DNA of 25,413 nt from Ophiocordyceps camponoti-saundersi (nom. inval.) (GCA_003339415.1 PDHQ01000417.1:1-25413), one strand, 5' to 3'; positions 10,001 through 20,537 are shown, counted from the stretch's first letter. Made by a program: numbers and translations. The notes: a model not told the origin generated them from the sequence alone.

Positions 10001-12735
10001 TCGTCATCATCGCCATCGTTGTTACCGCCGTTAAACACGCTGCCGGGCGGAGGGTTGCCGCCTTCGTTACCGCCGTTGAAAACGCTGCCAGGCGAAGAGT
10101 GGGACACAGGATGAGAATGGGGGCTATTAGGGTCATCGTGGTGAGAGTGAGGGTTGTCGGGGGAGTCATGGTGAGGATGAAGGCCGTCATCAGAGCCGGG
10201 GTGATGAACGCTATCGGGGGAGCCCGGTTGAGGGTGAAGACCGTTGTCAGAGCCGGCGGGGTGAGGGTGATGGCCGTCATCGGAGCCGGGGTGATGGAGG
10301 TCATCAGGGGAGCCCGGGTGAGGGTGATGGCCGTCATCGGAGCCGGGGTGTTGAAGGCCATCAGGGGAGCCCGGTTGAGGGTGATGGTCGTCATCGGAGC
10401 CGGGGTGTTGGAGGCCATCAGGGGAGCCCGGATGAGGGTGATGGCCGTCATCAGGGGAGCCCGGTTGAGGGTGAAGACCGTCGTCATCTGAACCGGGCAG
10501 AGGATGAAAGCCATCATGAGAACCGGGGTGGGGAAGGTTGTGCGGATAGCTGGGATAAGGATAAGGGCCGTCCGGAGAATCGGGGTGAGGAAAGCCGTCA
10601 GGAGAGCCCGGAGGAGGGTGAGCGCCGTTAGGAGAGCCAGGATGAGGATAAGGGCCGTCAGGAGAGCCGGGGAAAGGAAGGCCATCAGGAGGACCCGGAG
10701 GAGGGTGAAGGCCGTTGGGAGAGCCTGGATGAGGAAGACCGTTAGGGAAGCCGGGGTGAGGATGAAAGCCATCGGGTAAGCCGGGGTGAGGATATGGGCC
10801 ACTAGGAGACCCTGGGTAAGAGTGAGGGCCGTCGGAGTGAGGATAAGGGCCGTCGGGAGAGCCCGGGTAAGGGTGAGGGCCGTCGGAGTGAGGGCCGTCA
10901 GGTTGAGGGTAAGGGCCGTCGGGATGAGAGCGAGGGCCATCATGGGGAGAACTAGAGTTACCCGGAGAAGGAGACTGATCATGGTCGTCAGTTGGATGAT
11001 GGTGGTGGTCGCCGATAGGATTATCATCACCATCATTGTCTTCGTTGTTTCCACCGTTGAAGACGCTGCCTGGAGGGGGGTTGCCGCCCTCGTTTCCACC
11101 GTTGAAGACGCTGCCAGGCGGAGAGTTGCCGTGAGGATGGTCATGGTGAGCACCATCGCCATGATCGTCGCCCCCGTTATTGCCGCCGTTGAAGACGCTG
11201 CCGGGCGGAGGGTTGCCGTGAGGATGGTGAGAACCATCGTCGTCGTCGTCGTCGTCGTCGTCATCGTCATCGTTATTTCCGCCGTTGAAAACGCTGCCCG
11301 GGGGAGGGTTACCGCCGCTGTTACCACCGTTAAAGACGCTGCCAGGCGGAGGGTTTCCATTAGGATGGTCATGGTGAGCGCTGTCGTCATCTTGGCCGCC
11401 TCCGCTGTTACCACCGTTGAAGATGCTGCCAGGCGGAGGATTGCCATGAGGATGATGAGAACCATCGTCATCGTTGTCGTCATCGTCGTCATCGTCGTTT
11501 CCGCCGTTGAAGACGCTGCCCGGTGGAGGGCTGCCCCCCGCGTTACCGCCGTTGAAGACGCTGCCAGGAGGAGGGCTGCCGCTCGGAGAGTGTGGGCCAT
11601 CAGTGGGAGGAGGAGGAGGAGAGGAAAAGTTCCAACCGTGAGGACCAGGGCCATGATGAAACATGGGAGGAGGACCATGAGGGCCCCCGGGAGGGGGGGG
11701 AGGTGGAGGAGGAGGAGGAGGAGGAGGAGGACCATCAAAAGGGCCGTGAGGCCCATCGCCGAAAGGACCGTGGCCAGGAGGGCCACCGGGAGGAGGGGGA
11801 GGAGGGGGAGGAGGGGGGAAAGGCGGAGGTGAATTTCCATCAAAAGGGCCATGAGGCCCATCACCGAAAGGACCGTGGCCATGATCAAACATGGGAGGAG
11901 GGCCATGAGGGCCACCGGGAGGGGGAGGAGGAGGTGGTGGAGGTGGAGGAGGGGGGAAAGGGGGATGTCCATCTCCGAAAGGACCGTGGTCGTGATCTCC
12001 TATCGGGTCAACATTAGGAAAGTCGTCATCGTGCGGAAAGCCAGGAGGAGGAGGAGGAGGAGGAGGAGGAGGGAAGACGAGGCCGGTAGGTGCCGGCAGC
12101 GGAGGAAGAACAATAGTAGGGTCGAAAACCACAACGGTACCGTGGCAACCTATACAAACAGGCTGCAGAACAGTCACGCTCGGAGTCGGATAGGGCCCGT
12201 TCTTGGTGACGGTGACGAAGGGCACAGCAGTAGGCTGGTAGCAAAACACCGTCCCAGCACAGTCAGGACACTGAGGCGCCTTGGTCGAAACCGAGCTCTC
12301 AGTCGGGCCATTGGTCGGCACCGTGAGCGTCACAAACGGCCTGTCAGTACCGGAGGCTTCGACCCCCTGAGGCATATCCGAAGATGGGCCCTCGCCGCTG
12401 CCGGGACCAGCACCATTATCAGGGAGCGCGACGCCAACGCCCTAAACCACCTCGTCAGCCACAGCAGAAGAAAAGAGCCGCCATCACTACCGGGGACAAA
12501 CCATCTCGGCACTCTGAACCATGGTGGGAGAAGGGCCATCGGGCGCAACGTTGACGCCCAGAGTCGGAGTCGGCTGCGAGCAGAGGTTGACACAGTTGTC
12601 GAGAGGCAGGTACCTAGTGACGACGACCTTGACCGTGTTACGCTCTTCTTCAACCGGCGAGGCGGACGAGGTCGATGCCAAAAGAGCTGTCAGGGCCGCG
12701 GCCGCTGCCTTGGCCCTGAGGCTTCGAGGGCTCAT
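7069..12735 (-). CDS. Giant secreted Pro/His/Asp-rich repeat protein
   Basis: I read two exons, 12735-12491 and 12397-7069, joined across a 93-nt intron (12490-12398). The donor is GTAGTG, the acceptor GGCAG, and a GCTGACG branch site lies between them. The join keeps frame and gives about 1857 residues. The ATG at 12735 starts a signal peptide (basic MSPRSLRAK, then an Ala/Leu core to about residue 25). Residues 35-167 hold three related short modules, each a beta-rich stretch such as FVTVTKNGP followed by Cys (CVNLC at 48-52, C80; CPDC at 125-128, C134; CIGC at 163-166). Next come poly-Pro with HGPFGDGPHG (about 180-355), 19 copies of VFNGGN or IFNGGN spaced by Asp and His runs (about 360-1260), an interrupting HPxPGSPDG array (about 550-845), and an Asp tail of VDDAD/GDD type (about 1315-1815). 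It ends with a short basic tail and has no GPI or membrane segment. The function is unknown; an extracellular or wall protein binding cations is an inference. Confidence 0.8.
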
Positions 12736-12858
12736 GATGAAGAGAGATGGATAGATGGACAAGGTAGAGGAGTTGAGATGAGAAGAGTGAAAGGCGTAGT
12801 TACGGGTGTGAGCTTTTCTCCATCGAGTGGGATCATAAGAAGTGGAAAAAGATTTCCT

Positions 12859-12867
12859 CCTTTTATA
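12859..12867 (-). promoter_or_regulatory. TATA box of the repeat-protein gene
   Basis: On the minus strand this reads TATAAAAGG, a good TATA match, about 125 bases before the ATG at 12735. The distance allows a short 5' untranslated region. It is the best core-promoter match in this flank. Confidence 0.5.
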
Positions 12868-13991
12868 ATGAGTTTCTGTTTCTTTTCTTCTATTGAAGTA
12901 ACGGATTGGTTGGACGGTCTTGAGATTGGGAGAGAGAGAGGGGGATCATGTTGAAAACAGCGTTTGGTTGTTGGTGGGAAGACTCAACGATAGATGGTTG
13001 CCGTTTGCACTGATGCGAGAGGGACATGTTAGCAGTGTTGCAGCATCTCTTGGTATAAGTTTGGCTTGTCCGGTCTTGATGCGTTGAGATGCTTTCTGAT
13101 GATGGTGGTGGTGATTAGAATATCCCTCTCTTTTCTACGATGATGATGATATCGAGCTTCTCTATTCTGAAAGCGGTTGCCGTATCTAGCATCTGGTTTA
13201 CTATCAACACTATACCTACCACCTTCTACTCAGATCCAATACTGGACGAGTATCAGTATCAGCCCTATCCGTAGATGCTGTATTTCTTCATCTCACCACC
13301 CAGACGTCGTCATCTTGCTGCCCCCCTCCCCATTCTCCTCACCCATTACTCTACCCATTACTCTATACTATCACTTCAATTAATTCTTCCTTATAAACTC
13401 GAATTAGTAAACGATATTCTAAACGAAGACCTCTGTTTACTAATCGCCCTCCCCCGGTCCTCCTCCGCAATCGTCACATGGCTTCCCCGATCTCGTTCCC
13501 GCCACGGCCCCGCTATAAAGTGGGGCCCGGTCTTCGGTGCCGAGCCGAGAAATCCCTCCCCTCCCCCCGCCCCGCGTTCGCCGGTTAAAATTCACCGGAA
13601 GTTAAGATGACGTTCGATATTATCTAAAAGCAGCAGTCATGATACTCGCATCTGATATGAAGTGACTTCCAAATTCCTAATCCCTAAGTACGACAAGTAG
13701 AAGAAGATATAAGAGGTAAACTGATGCGAGAGAGATATTAACGTATTAGTCGACTGCTGGCTGAACCGTCTCCTCCCAAAGCGGCCTTTACCTCTCCCGT
13801 GGCTTTCTCGAGCTCAACAGCCTCGATGATTCAACATGCTTCCCACCTCAAGTCCGGAACCGGTGATGGATAAGAAGAAAACCCAACAACACATAAACAA
13901 CGCCCAGCTTAAAAACAAAAAAACGGTCTCGAACGACGAAGATGCAACAGAAGAGAAAGCGTAGAAGAATCGGACCTTGTTTCTTCTTTCC
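12868..13991. other. Intergenic region between the two wall-type genes
   Basis: This holds the upstream region of the repeat-protein gene and the 3' flank of the GPI-protein gene. Both genes lie on the minus strand, so they run head to tail. Short open frames on plus (13177-13610) start in pyrimidine-rich sequence and have no recognisable product. A GC-rich hairpin with TATAAA in its loop region lies at 13506-13527. No RNA gene was seen. Confidence 0.5.
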
Positions 13992-16165
13992 TCACGCCCG
14001 CCACGCAGCTAGTGTCGCAGCCATGGCCCAGAACAGGGCGCTGATCATGTTGGGCGATGTTTGCGGAGCGTCGTTGGACGAGCTCTCGGCGTTGACCTGA
14101 TCCTTTGATGACTTGTCGACGGAGACGCGAACGTCTTTGACGCTCGCTACGTCTGCGGGCTTGAATTCGAGGGGTTCGAAGCCGCACTTTTTCATGATTT
14201 GGTTGATGTCTTTGAGAAAGAGCCATGTTAGTTATAAACGGGTTGAAGACATAAGGAGACATGGGGATTTATAAAAGGGGGGAAAAGTGTAGGCTTACTC
14301 TTTTGCTTGTCTGCTGAATTACCCTGCTGGGCGATACAGCTGGAGCAGAGAGCGACGGTACGAGCAACGTCGAAGCTCGGGTTCTTACAGACGCAGCTCT
14401 CTTCCGCGCTCAGCTTCTTATTCGTGCCGGCGATGGGATCCGTCTTATTGCCTGCGGCTGCCTTTCCTGGAACGATGGTAGGCTGAGGTCTGCGGGCGAC
14501 TGTCGACTCGACATCGTCTGTGGTTGTTGCCCTTGTGCTGGGTGATTCGACCTCGTTGCCTGGTGAGACTGTTCTTAGGGTGCTGGTTGAATCGACTTCT
14601 TCTCCTCCCGGTGTGACTGTTCTTAGGGTGCTGGATGTTTTGACTTCTTTTCCTCCTGGTGAGACGGTTCGGAGGGTGCTGGTTGTGTCAACTTCTTCTT
14701 CTCCTCCCGGTGTGACGGTTCGAAGGGTGCTGGTTGATTCGACTTCGTCTCCCGGGGAGACGGTTCGTAGTGTGTCTTTTGAGGTGGTGGTGGTGGTAGA
14801 TGGGGCGGCAGTCGTGTCAGTGGTTGTGGTTGTGATTGGTATTGATGCGTCGGAGGCAGAGCGAGAGGAAGAAGTTGTTTCTGTTGTTGATTCGTCGTCA
14901 TCAGTAGAATCAGTTGAGGAATCCGTTGTTGTTGTTGTTGTTGTCTCCCGTGTTGTTCCTCTTGTAGTTCCTCTTGTTGTTCCCCTTGTTAACGATGGTG
15001 TTGTCCCCCTTGTTGAAGAAGCTGTACTATCCACAGAACGACTCGAACCACTCGTCGTCGAAACATCCTCATCCTTAACAGCAGAGCCCCTCGACGAAGT
15101 CAAAAACGGAAGACGACCCGAAGAAGTGCGAGACGGAGTTTCCGAGCCCCGACCACGACCACGCGCCACCGAAGATTCAGACCGAGAAATAGACGTAGAA
15201 GAACTGTTCCTCGCCTCCGAAGAGCTCGACGTCGTACTCGTCGACGAAGTCTTAGAAGTCGACGAAGAATCAGTCTTCTTCGCCCGATCAGCCGCACCAG
15301 TCCTCGTCGTCGACCCGGTCTTCGAAGGCGTAGCCACAGGAGGCCTCCCACCAGGAAGGGCAATGGTACAGCCTCCCTTGGGGATGACATTGGCCGGCGC
15401 TCCGATACAGGCAAAGGATCCGACCTGATTCCCAAACACGAAAGGCGGCACTCCCCTCCCTCCCGTGCCGGGGGCAATCGTCTGTCTGGTCCTGGAGACA
15501 GTCATGGTCGTCTTGGGAACGATGAGGGTGATGACGAGAGTATCGTCCTTCCCGGTCTTGATCGCGTTTGCGTTTCTTCCTCCTCTTCCGACGGGGATGA
15601 TGGTTGTGCCTCCGCGGACTTTTGCTCTGCCGCCGGCGCCGATTTCGTTGTTTCTGAGCTCGTTTCTGCGCTGTTCTCTCTCAAGTTTTTTCCTCAGCCT
15701 TCTTTCTCGATGACTTGATGCGATCGCTACTACATTGCCTGCTGCCTCGACTTCGCCGTCGCCAACGTCGGCAGCGAGAATGCCGGCAACATCGTCCGCG
15801 TCGTCAACCTCATCATCAAGATCGTCATCATCAACTTCGTCATCATCGTCACCGATGTCATCGATGCCATTGCCCTTGCCACTCTTCGCCTCCTCCGCTT
15901 TCCTTCTCTGCGCCTCATCGACAACACTGTCCGGGATCCATTCCCCCTTACTGTTGACCCAAACATCGACGGCGTTATCGCCAACAACAACCTGTCTCTT
16001 AAGCGGCTTCTTCTTCTCGACCGGTTCGCCACACTTGTCGACGACCTCGATGACAGGTCCGCAGATGCTGGCGCAACCGACGGGTATGTCACTTGCCGGC
16101 AAGGCGAACTGCTCTGCCGAGACCAGCAGAGCGGTCGTCGCCAAGAGAACGAAGTCGGCGAGCAT
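13992..16165 (-). CDS. GPI-anchored Ser/Thr-rich cell-surface protein with Asp-rich segment
   Basis: Two exons (16165-14299 and 14209-13992) flank an 89-nt intron (14298-14210; donor GTAAGC, branch ACTAAC, acceptor CAAAG). They join in frame to give about 694 residues. The signal peptide is residues 1-17 (MLADFVLLATTALLVSA). A short Cys module follows (C31, C35, C45; pattern C-x3-C-x9-C) and then a Kex2-like KR at 56-57. Residues about 98-130 are Asp-rich, followed by a basic stretch. About 285-545 is Ser/Thr-rich and likely O-glycosylated, with five repeats around TLRTVSPG or TLRTVTPG. A second Cys module (CVC, then CSSC, then KKCGF) spans the intron. The C-terminus has small polar residues (DAPQTSPN) and a hydrophobic tail (MISALFWAMAATLAAW), the usual GPI signal. 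N- and C-terminal Cys pairs enclosing a low-complexity spacer are typical of fungal wall proteins. The precise role is unknown. Confidence 0.85.
14548..14775 (-). repeat. Five tandem TLRTV(S/T)PG coding repeats
   Basis: Inside the GPI-protein gene, about 48-51 bases repeat five times, each coding for a Ser/Thr-rich linker plus TLRTVSPG or TLRTVTPG and Glu/Val. The copies differ by a few substitutions and by one or two codons in length, as expected for a coding minisatellite in a stalk region. Confidence 0.8.
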
Positions 16166-16332
16166 CGTCTTTATGGCGGTGAGAAGGATGCCTCCGTCTT
16201 GTTCTGCATCCGCAGATGTCGGTTGTTGTCGTCTTTTTTGTGTTCTCGCGAGTCCAGCTCTGTATATGAGGGAGATGGTTACTTTGTTGTCGATTCAGTT
16301 GTATGAGAGAAGGTAAGGGGTACAGTGTTGTT

Positions 16333-16464
16333 GGTTCAGCTGCGTGTGACGAGTTGAGAGTTATCGGTTCAGCTGCGTGTGAGAAGTTGAGGGTTGCCGG
16401 TTCAGTTGCGTGAGAGAAGTTGAGAGTTATCGGTTCAGTTGCATATGAGAAGCTGAGTCTTCTC
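16333..16464. repeat. 33-bp minisatellite, four copies
   Basis: The word GGTTCAG starts at 16333, 16366, 16399 and 16432, an exact 33-base period. Each unit continues with (C/T)TGCGTGTGAGAAGTTGAG and a variable end, and the fourth copy is more divergent. The array lies about 170-300 bases upstream of the ATG of the GPI-protein gene. Confidence 0.85.
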
Positions 16465-17340
16465 AATTCAACTGCGAGAAAAGTCGAGAGTAGACGATCA
16501 GCCGTACAAGACAAAAGATACGAAAGTCGTAAAAGACAACACAGCATAACAAAAGAAGAAGAAAAAAAACGAAAGGCAAAGCCCAACCAGAGGGAAAAAA
16601 AAAGAAGAACAACCACGACCCCAAAAAGAACCTGACTCACAACACGAGAAATAACCTCAAATATGACAGTCCCCCCCCAAAATCCCTCCCGAATCAATGA
16701 AACGACCTAACCCATCAATCCAAAAGCTCGGATGATGCCATCCGTCAACCGAGATCAAAGTCCCAATCACATGGTCAGACAGACCCCCTAGCCAAAAGAT
16801 AGACAGACGAATCATGACATTCTACAGATCGGAATAAAATAAACTAGTGTTTTTTTTTACTTTCCCCTCTTCTTATTCTCAAACCCCTGACTTTTTTTTT
16901 TTGGCTGGGCAGCCTTACGAAGGATGGGAAGAACGACATGATGGAGGGAAGGGGGGGGGGAAGCTGACTCGTCTCGTTTCGATCGTCTTGCGGTGAAGGC
17001 TTCTACGTCCGGCCATGGAGTTTAGCGGATGGGAAATGGTCTGGTAAGAGGTAGTTGAGAAAAGGTTTGAGACGACTCGAGTCACGGCTTGCACGACTCG
17101 AGGCTGAAAAGGGGGTTGTCGACTGATGACGACTAAGACGACGGATGACGGGGTGCTAAGAGGGAAGAATGATATTCCGTTGTTGTTCCATCACCCCCTT
17201 GACCACACCTCAAACTGCTACCCCTATTTTCTTCCCTTGTCGTCTCTCTCTTTGGTGCTGCTACTTATATCTAGGTAGGTAAGTGATGTATGAACACGAT
17301 TCAGTGTCAGTCTTGTGATGGATGGCATTTTTTAAAAAAG

Positions 17341-17500
17341 GGAAGGGGGGGGAGGGGGGAAGAGTTGGGTTTAGGGATATGTGAGAGGGTAAAAGAGTGA
17401 GGGAGAGAGGAGGAGGACGAGGAGGACGAGGAGGAGGAAAAGGGGGGGATATACGGATAGAGAGAGAGAGAGAGGGAGAGGGAGATAGAGAAAGAGAAAA
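17341..17500. repeat. Purine tract (GA/GGA repeats)
   Basis: About 160 bases are almost all G and A on the plus strand, with GGA, GAC-GAG and (GA)n stretches. The tract ends about 48 bases from the dehydrogenase stop codon, so in that transcript it would be a pyrimidine-rich 3' untranslated segment. The polypurine nature could form unusual DNA structure. Confidence 0.7.
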
Positions 17501-17547
17501 CAAGACATGGGGAGAAGCTTGACGGAGAACAACAACGCATCTCCTAC

Positions 17548-19600
17548 TCAAAATCGATGTTGCCGCCCAACGCTCTCAACCCTAACCCCCAACTTAACCA
17601 TCTCCCGAGAGTCAATGACGCCCCGACCGTCAAAGACCCACCGAGGCTTCGCCATCTTGTCGGCAATGAGCGCCCAGTCGAGCCTCTCCTTAGGCCTGTA
17701 CTCCTCCGCGGACCCCATGCCCGTCGCGAAGCCCGTCTTCTTGCTCTCCCGCTCCTGGATGCAGTCGGGACAGTCGTCCGCGCAGGCCGGCTCGTCGTTG
17801 AACCGGTGCAGGGGATCGTCCGACGTCTCGCCCGGCCGCTGGACGAGGTGCTTGTGCAGCGCGAGCCAGTCGCTCTCCGTCAGCCGCGACGACTTGAACG
17901 GTCGCGGGTCAGACTTGGGGTTGGGCCGTCGCCCGGCCGCTCTCGGCGCCGCGGCGGGGATGGCGGCGCGTGGCGGCGGCGGCGGCTGGTTGCGGAACTC
18001 GTCGAACTCGGTGGCGATGATGACGGCCGTGCTGTCGTCGCAGGCGTCGTAGGCGTTTCCGTACACGGACACGTTGTTGTTGCTGTTTGGCCCGATGAGC
18101 GTCTCGATCTCGTCCTCGACCACCAGCGGGTTACAGCAGGGGTCGAAGACGGCCACTTCTCGGGGCCGCTCTTCCAACAGCGTCTTGATCATCTCGAGCG
18201 CCGGCGCCTCGCGCGTGTCCGAAGTGTTCTTCTTAAAGGCGTAGCCGAGGATGGTGACCTTTTTGCCGACGAGGGTGTTGTTGAGGCACTTGACGACGCG
18301 GTTGGTAAATCGGTCTCGGGCGTAGTCGTTCATCTTGACCACCTGTCGCCAGTACTCTCCCACCTCCGGCAGGCCCATGGTATCTGCCAGGTAGACGAGG
18401 TTCAGCACGTCCTTTTTGAAGCAGCTACCGCCGAAGCCGATGCCGGCCATGAGAAACTTATTGCCGATACGAGGATCGACGCCGATGGCGCGAGCTACCT
18501 CGTCGACGTCGGCGCCCGTCTGCTCGCAAAGGGCGGAGATGGAATTGATGCTGGAGATGCGTTGGGCGAGCATGGAATTGGCAACCAGTTTGGCGAGCTC
18601 CGAAGACCAGACGTTGGTAGTCAGGATCCGGTCGCGGGGAACCCAGGCGGCGTAGACACGAACCAAAGCCTCAGCGGCGCGTTTGCCCGACGGCGTAGGC
18701 GCCGAGCCGATGAGGATGCGGTCCGGGTAGAGCAGGTCGTTGACGGCGGTGCCGGCAGCTAGAAACTCGGGGTTGGATAGGATCTCGAAGTGGACGCCGG
18801 GACGATGCATGGAGAGCTGCACAAGGGATATATCAGCCATGAGCATGTCCCCGAGTCGGGTGTGCGGACCAACTGACGGTATCGGCAACCAGCTGGGCAG
18901 TACGACAGGGAACAGTGCTCTTCTCGACGATGATGGCATCCTCACGAGCGTACTGGGCAACAACGGCGGTAACGGCCTCGAAAGCGGTCATGTCGGTAGC
19001 GCTCCCGGCGCCGATGCCACGCTCCTTGGTCGGCGTATTAACAGCGACGAGAACCATGTCGGCCTCGGCGATGGACGTAGCGACATCCGTAGTAAAGAAG
19101 AGGTTCCCAGCGCGACGCGGAGCCGAAACGTCAGGCTCGTCGACGGACTCGGGCTCGGTATCGGACGTGGGCTCATTGGAGAAGCGGCTATCTCGACCCC
19201 CATCGCGGGCGACGCGGACAATGTCATGCAGACCCGGCTCGTAAATGGGCGGATGGCGAGAATTCCATCGTCGAATGCGGTTTTCGTCTCGATCGACGAC
19301 TGTCACTTTGATGTGCGGGTTCTGAAACGCGATGACGGCTGCTGTAGGGCCTCCTGTATTGAGGTGTGTGGGGAGAGAGAGAGAGAGAGAGTTTCAGCGA
19401 GTGTCTCCGGCGAGGTAGAACGATACCTTGTTGGTAGTAGTATCCGTAGTAGTAGGTAGAGGTAAGGCAGTAACAGGTAGTAGTGACTGGTAGGGCCGCA
19501 GGAGAGAGAGAGAGAGAAGCTCACCGACATAACCGGCGCCGACGCAGCAGATGGTGCGCACAGCGACGTTGCCGTTGCTCTCGACGAGCGCTGACGCCAT
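17548..19600 (-). CDS. UDP-glucose 6-dehydrogenase
   Basis: Three exons (19600-19525, 19353-18878, 18816-17548) are joined across a 171-nt intron (19524-19354, GTGAGC...TACAG) and a 61-nt intron (18877-18817, GTCAGT...TGCAG). They give 606 residues in frame. The enzyme oxidises UDP-glucose to UDP-glucuronate with two NAD+, in the cytosol. The Rossmann motif GAGYVG is at 21-26 and is split by intron 1. VNTPTK is at 130-135, EKSTVP at 169-174, NPEF about 199-202 and SELAKLVANSM around Lys259. The catalytic Cys316 lies in GFGGSCFKKD, and the UDP-binding domain has GYAFKKNTSDTRE. All key residues are present. It is longer than animal enzymes of about 490 residues, mainly because of an acidic insert about 69-106 and a Pro/Arg-rich insert of about 100 residues (about 459-559) before the conserved end DWALIADKM...FDGR. 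Start context ggccATGG is good. Confidence 0.95.
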
Positions 19601-20537
19601 GGCCTTTTGAGAAAACGAGTGTGATGAGGCGGTAGTTGGGGATGTGTCTCCGCTATCGGCGGTGGTGATGGTATGTAGGGGGGGGGAGTACCCTACCTAC
19701 CTATTTATCCGCGTCTGCTGTATTTCATTGTAAGGGACGAGGCCAAAAAAAGGGGTTGGTTTGGTTGGTTGTTGATTGGCTTCCCGCCCGCCATGGTCGT
19801 ACCGTCCGTCCTTGAAGGCTGAGAGGTGACGCGGACGGGGGGGAGACAGTGTAGGTAGGTAGGTGCTAGGTAGCCGTAGGGGGGGGGGGGAGCCATGTGT
19901 GTATGCGCATACCCGCTACAGATGCCTGTGCTTCAGGGGAGGGGGGAGGCAACGTTGATGCGCATTTAGCGAACCTACCGCCTAATGGCCCTGACTGGGC
20001 ATCACTGAACCTACCTATAACCTACCACCTAAGCCCCCTACTGCCTATTCCGAACGCCACCCGACAACCTCGGGCACACACACATGACGGATATATACAT
20101 AGAAATCCCACCACACAGACAAGACCCAAAGACGCTCCCACGTGCAGCAGAAAGAATAAAAAGAGTCAGTCAGTCTCATATCTCCATCTCCATCCGGTCT
20201 CGTCTCATCTCGTCTCGTCTTCCTTCATTCCTCATTGTTCCCGCACCGTGCTCTGCTCTGCCTTTTTCCATCTCGGCCGAGGGCCTTGGCAAGCCGGTCC
20301 GTGGATCGCTGACGCGGCCCCCTTGCTGCATCTTTCTTGGCACGGCATCCTCTTCCGGCCGTGTCTCTCTCCCGGGATTTATTTGGTTGGTTCGATTAGA
20401 TAGAGTGTAGCTGAGGCGAATGTATGTATGTAAATAAAGGGCGGCTCCTTCGCGGCAGATCAGCGGGCGGGCTGTGGATAATTAATATATATTCCGGACA
20501 TGGTATATCCCCCTATATGTGGTCCGGGATATCGTCG

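Larger units (their letters stand above)
16166..17547. other. Intergenic region: GPI-protein promoter and UGDH 3' flank
   Basis: The left part should be the promoter and 5' untranslated region of the GPI-protein gene and carries a 33-bp minisatellite. The middle (16540-16930) has A-rich and T-rich runs. The right part should be the 3' untranslated region of the dehydrogenase gene and holds a 160-base purine tract. Open frames on either strand here are low-complexity and show no domain. Confidence 0.55.

Noticed and set aside
10120..10990. CRISPR-like array of short repeats
   Set aside because: The period and unit drift follow codons of the HPxPGSPDG protein repeat. There are no unique spacers between identical repeats, and the genome is eukaryotic.
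7105..11832. Several long plus-strand open frames, rich in Val/Ile/Ala or Arg
   Set aside because: They are the reverse complement of the Asp/Pro repeat codons of the minus-strand gene. They have no signal peptide or domain, and they arise from the triplet repeats.
8808..11972. A 1054-codon minus-strand open frame overlapping the repeat-protein gene
   Set aside because: It is the shifted frame of the same repeats. The chosen frame alone connects to a signal peptide through a proper intron and has ordered modules.
12487..12762. Start of the repeat protein at 12762
   Set aside because: The codon there is TTG. The first ATG in frame, at 12735, gives a normal signal peptide.
14520..15428. A plus-strand 302-codon frame rich in Val and Ser
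   Set aside because: It lies antisense to the Ser/Thr-rich part of the GPI-protein gene and mirrors its repeats.
17557..18762. A plus-strand 401-codon frame
   Set aside because: It is antisense to the well-supported dehydrogenase exon 3, whose conserved motifs leave no doubt about the coding strand.
19897..20410. Two overlapping plus-strand frames of 108 and 168 codons
   Set aside because: They are built on simple repeats and pyrimidine-rich sequence in a promoter region, with no domain, signal or intron support.
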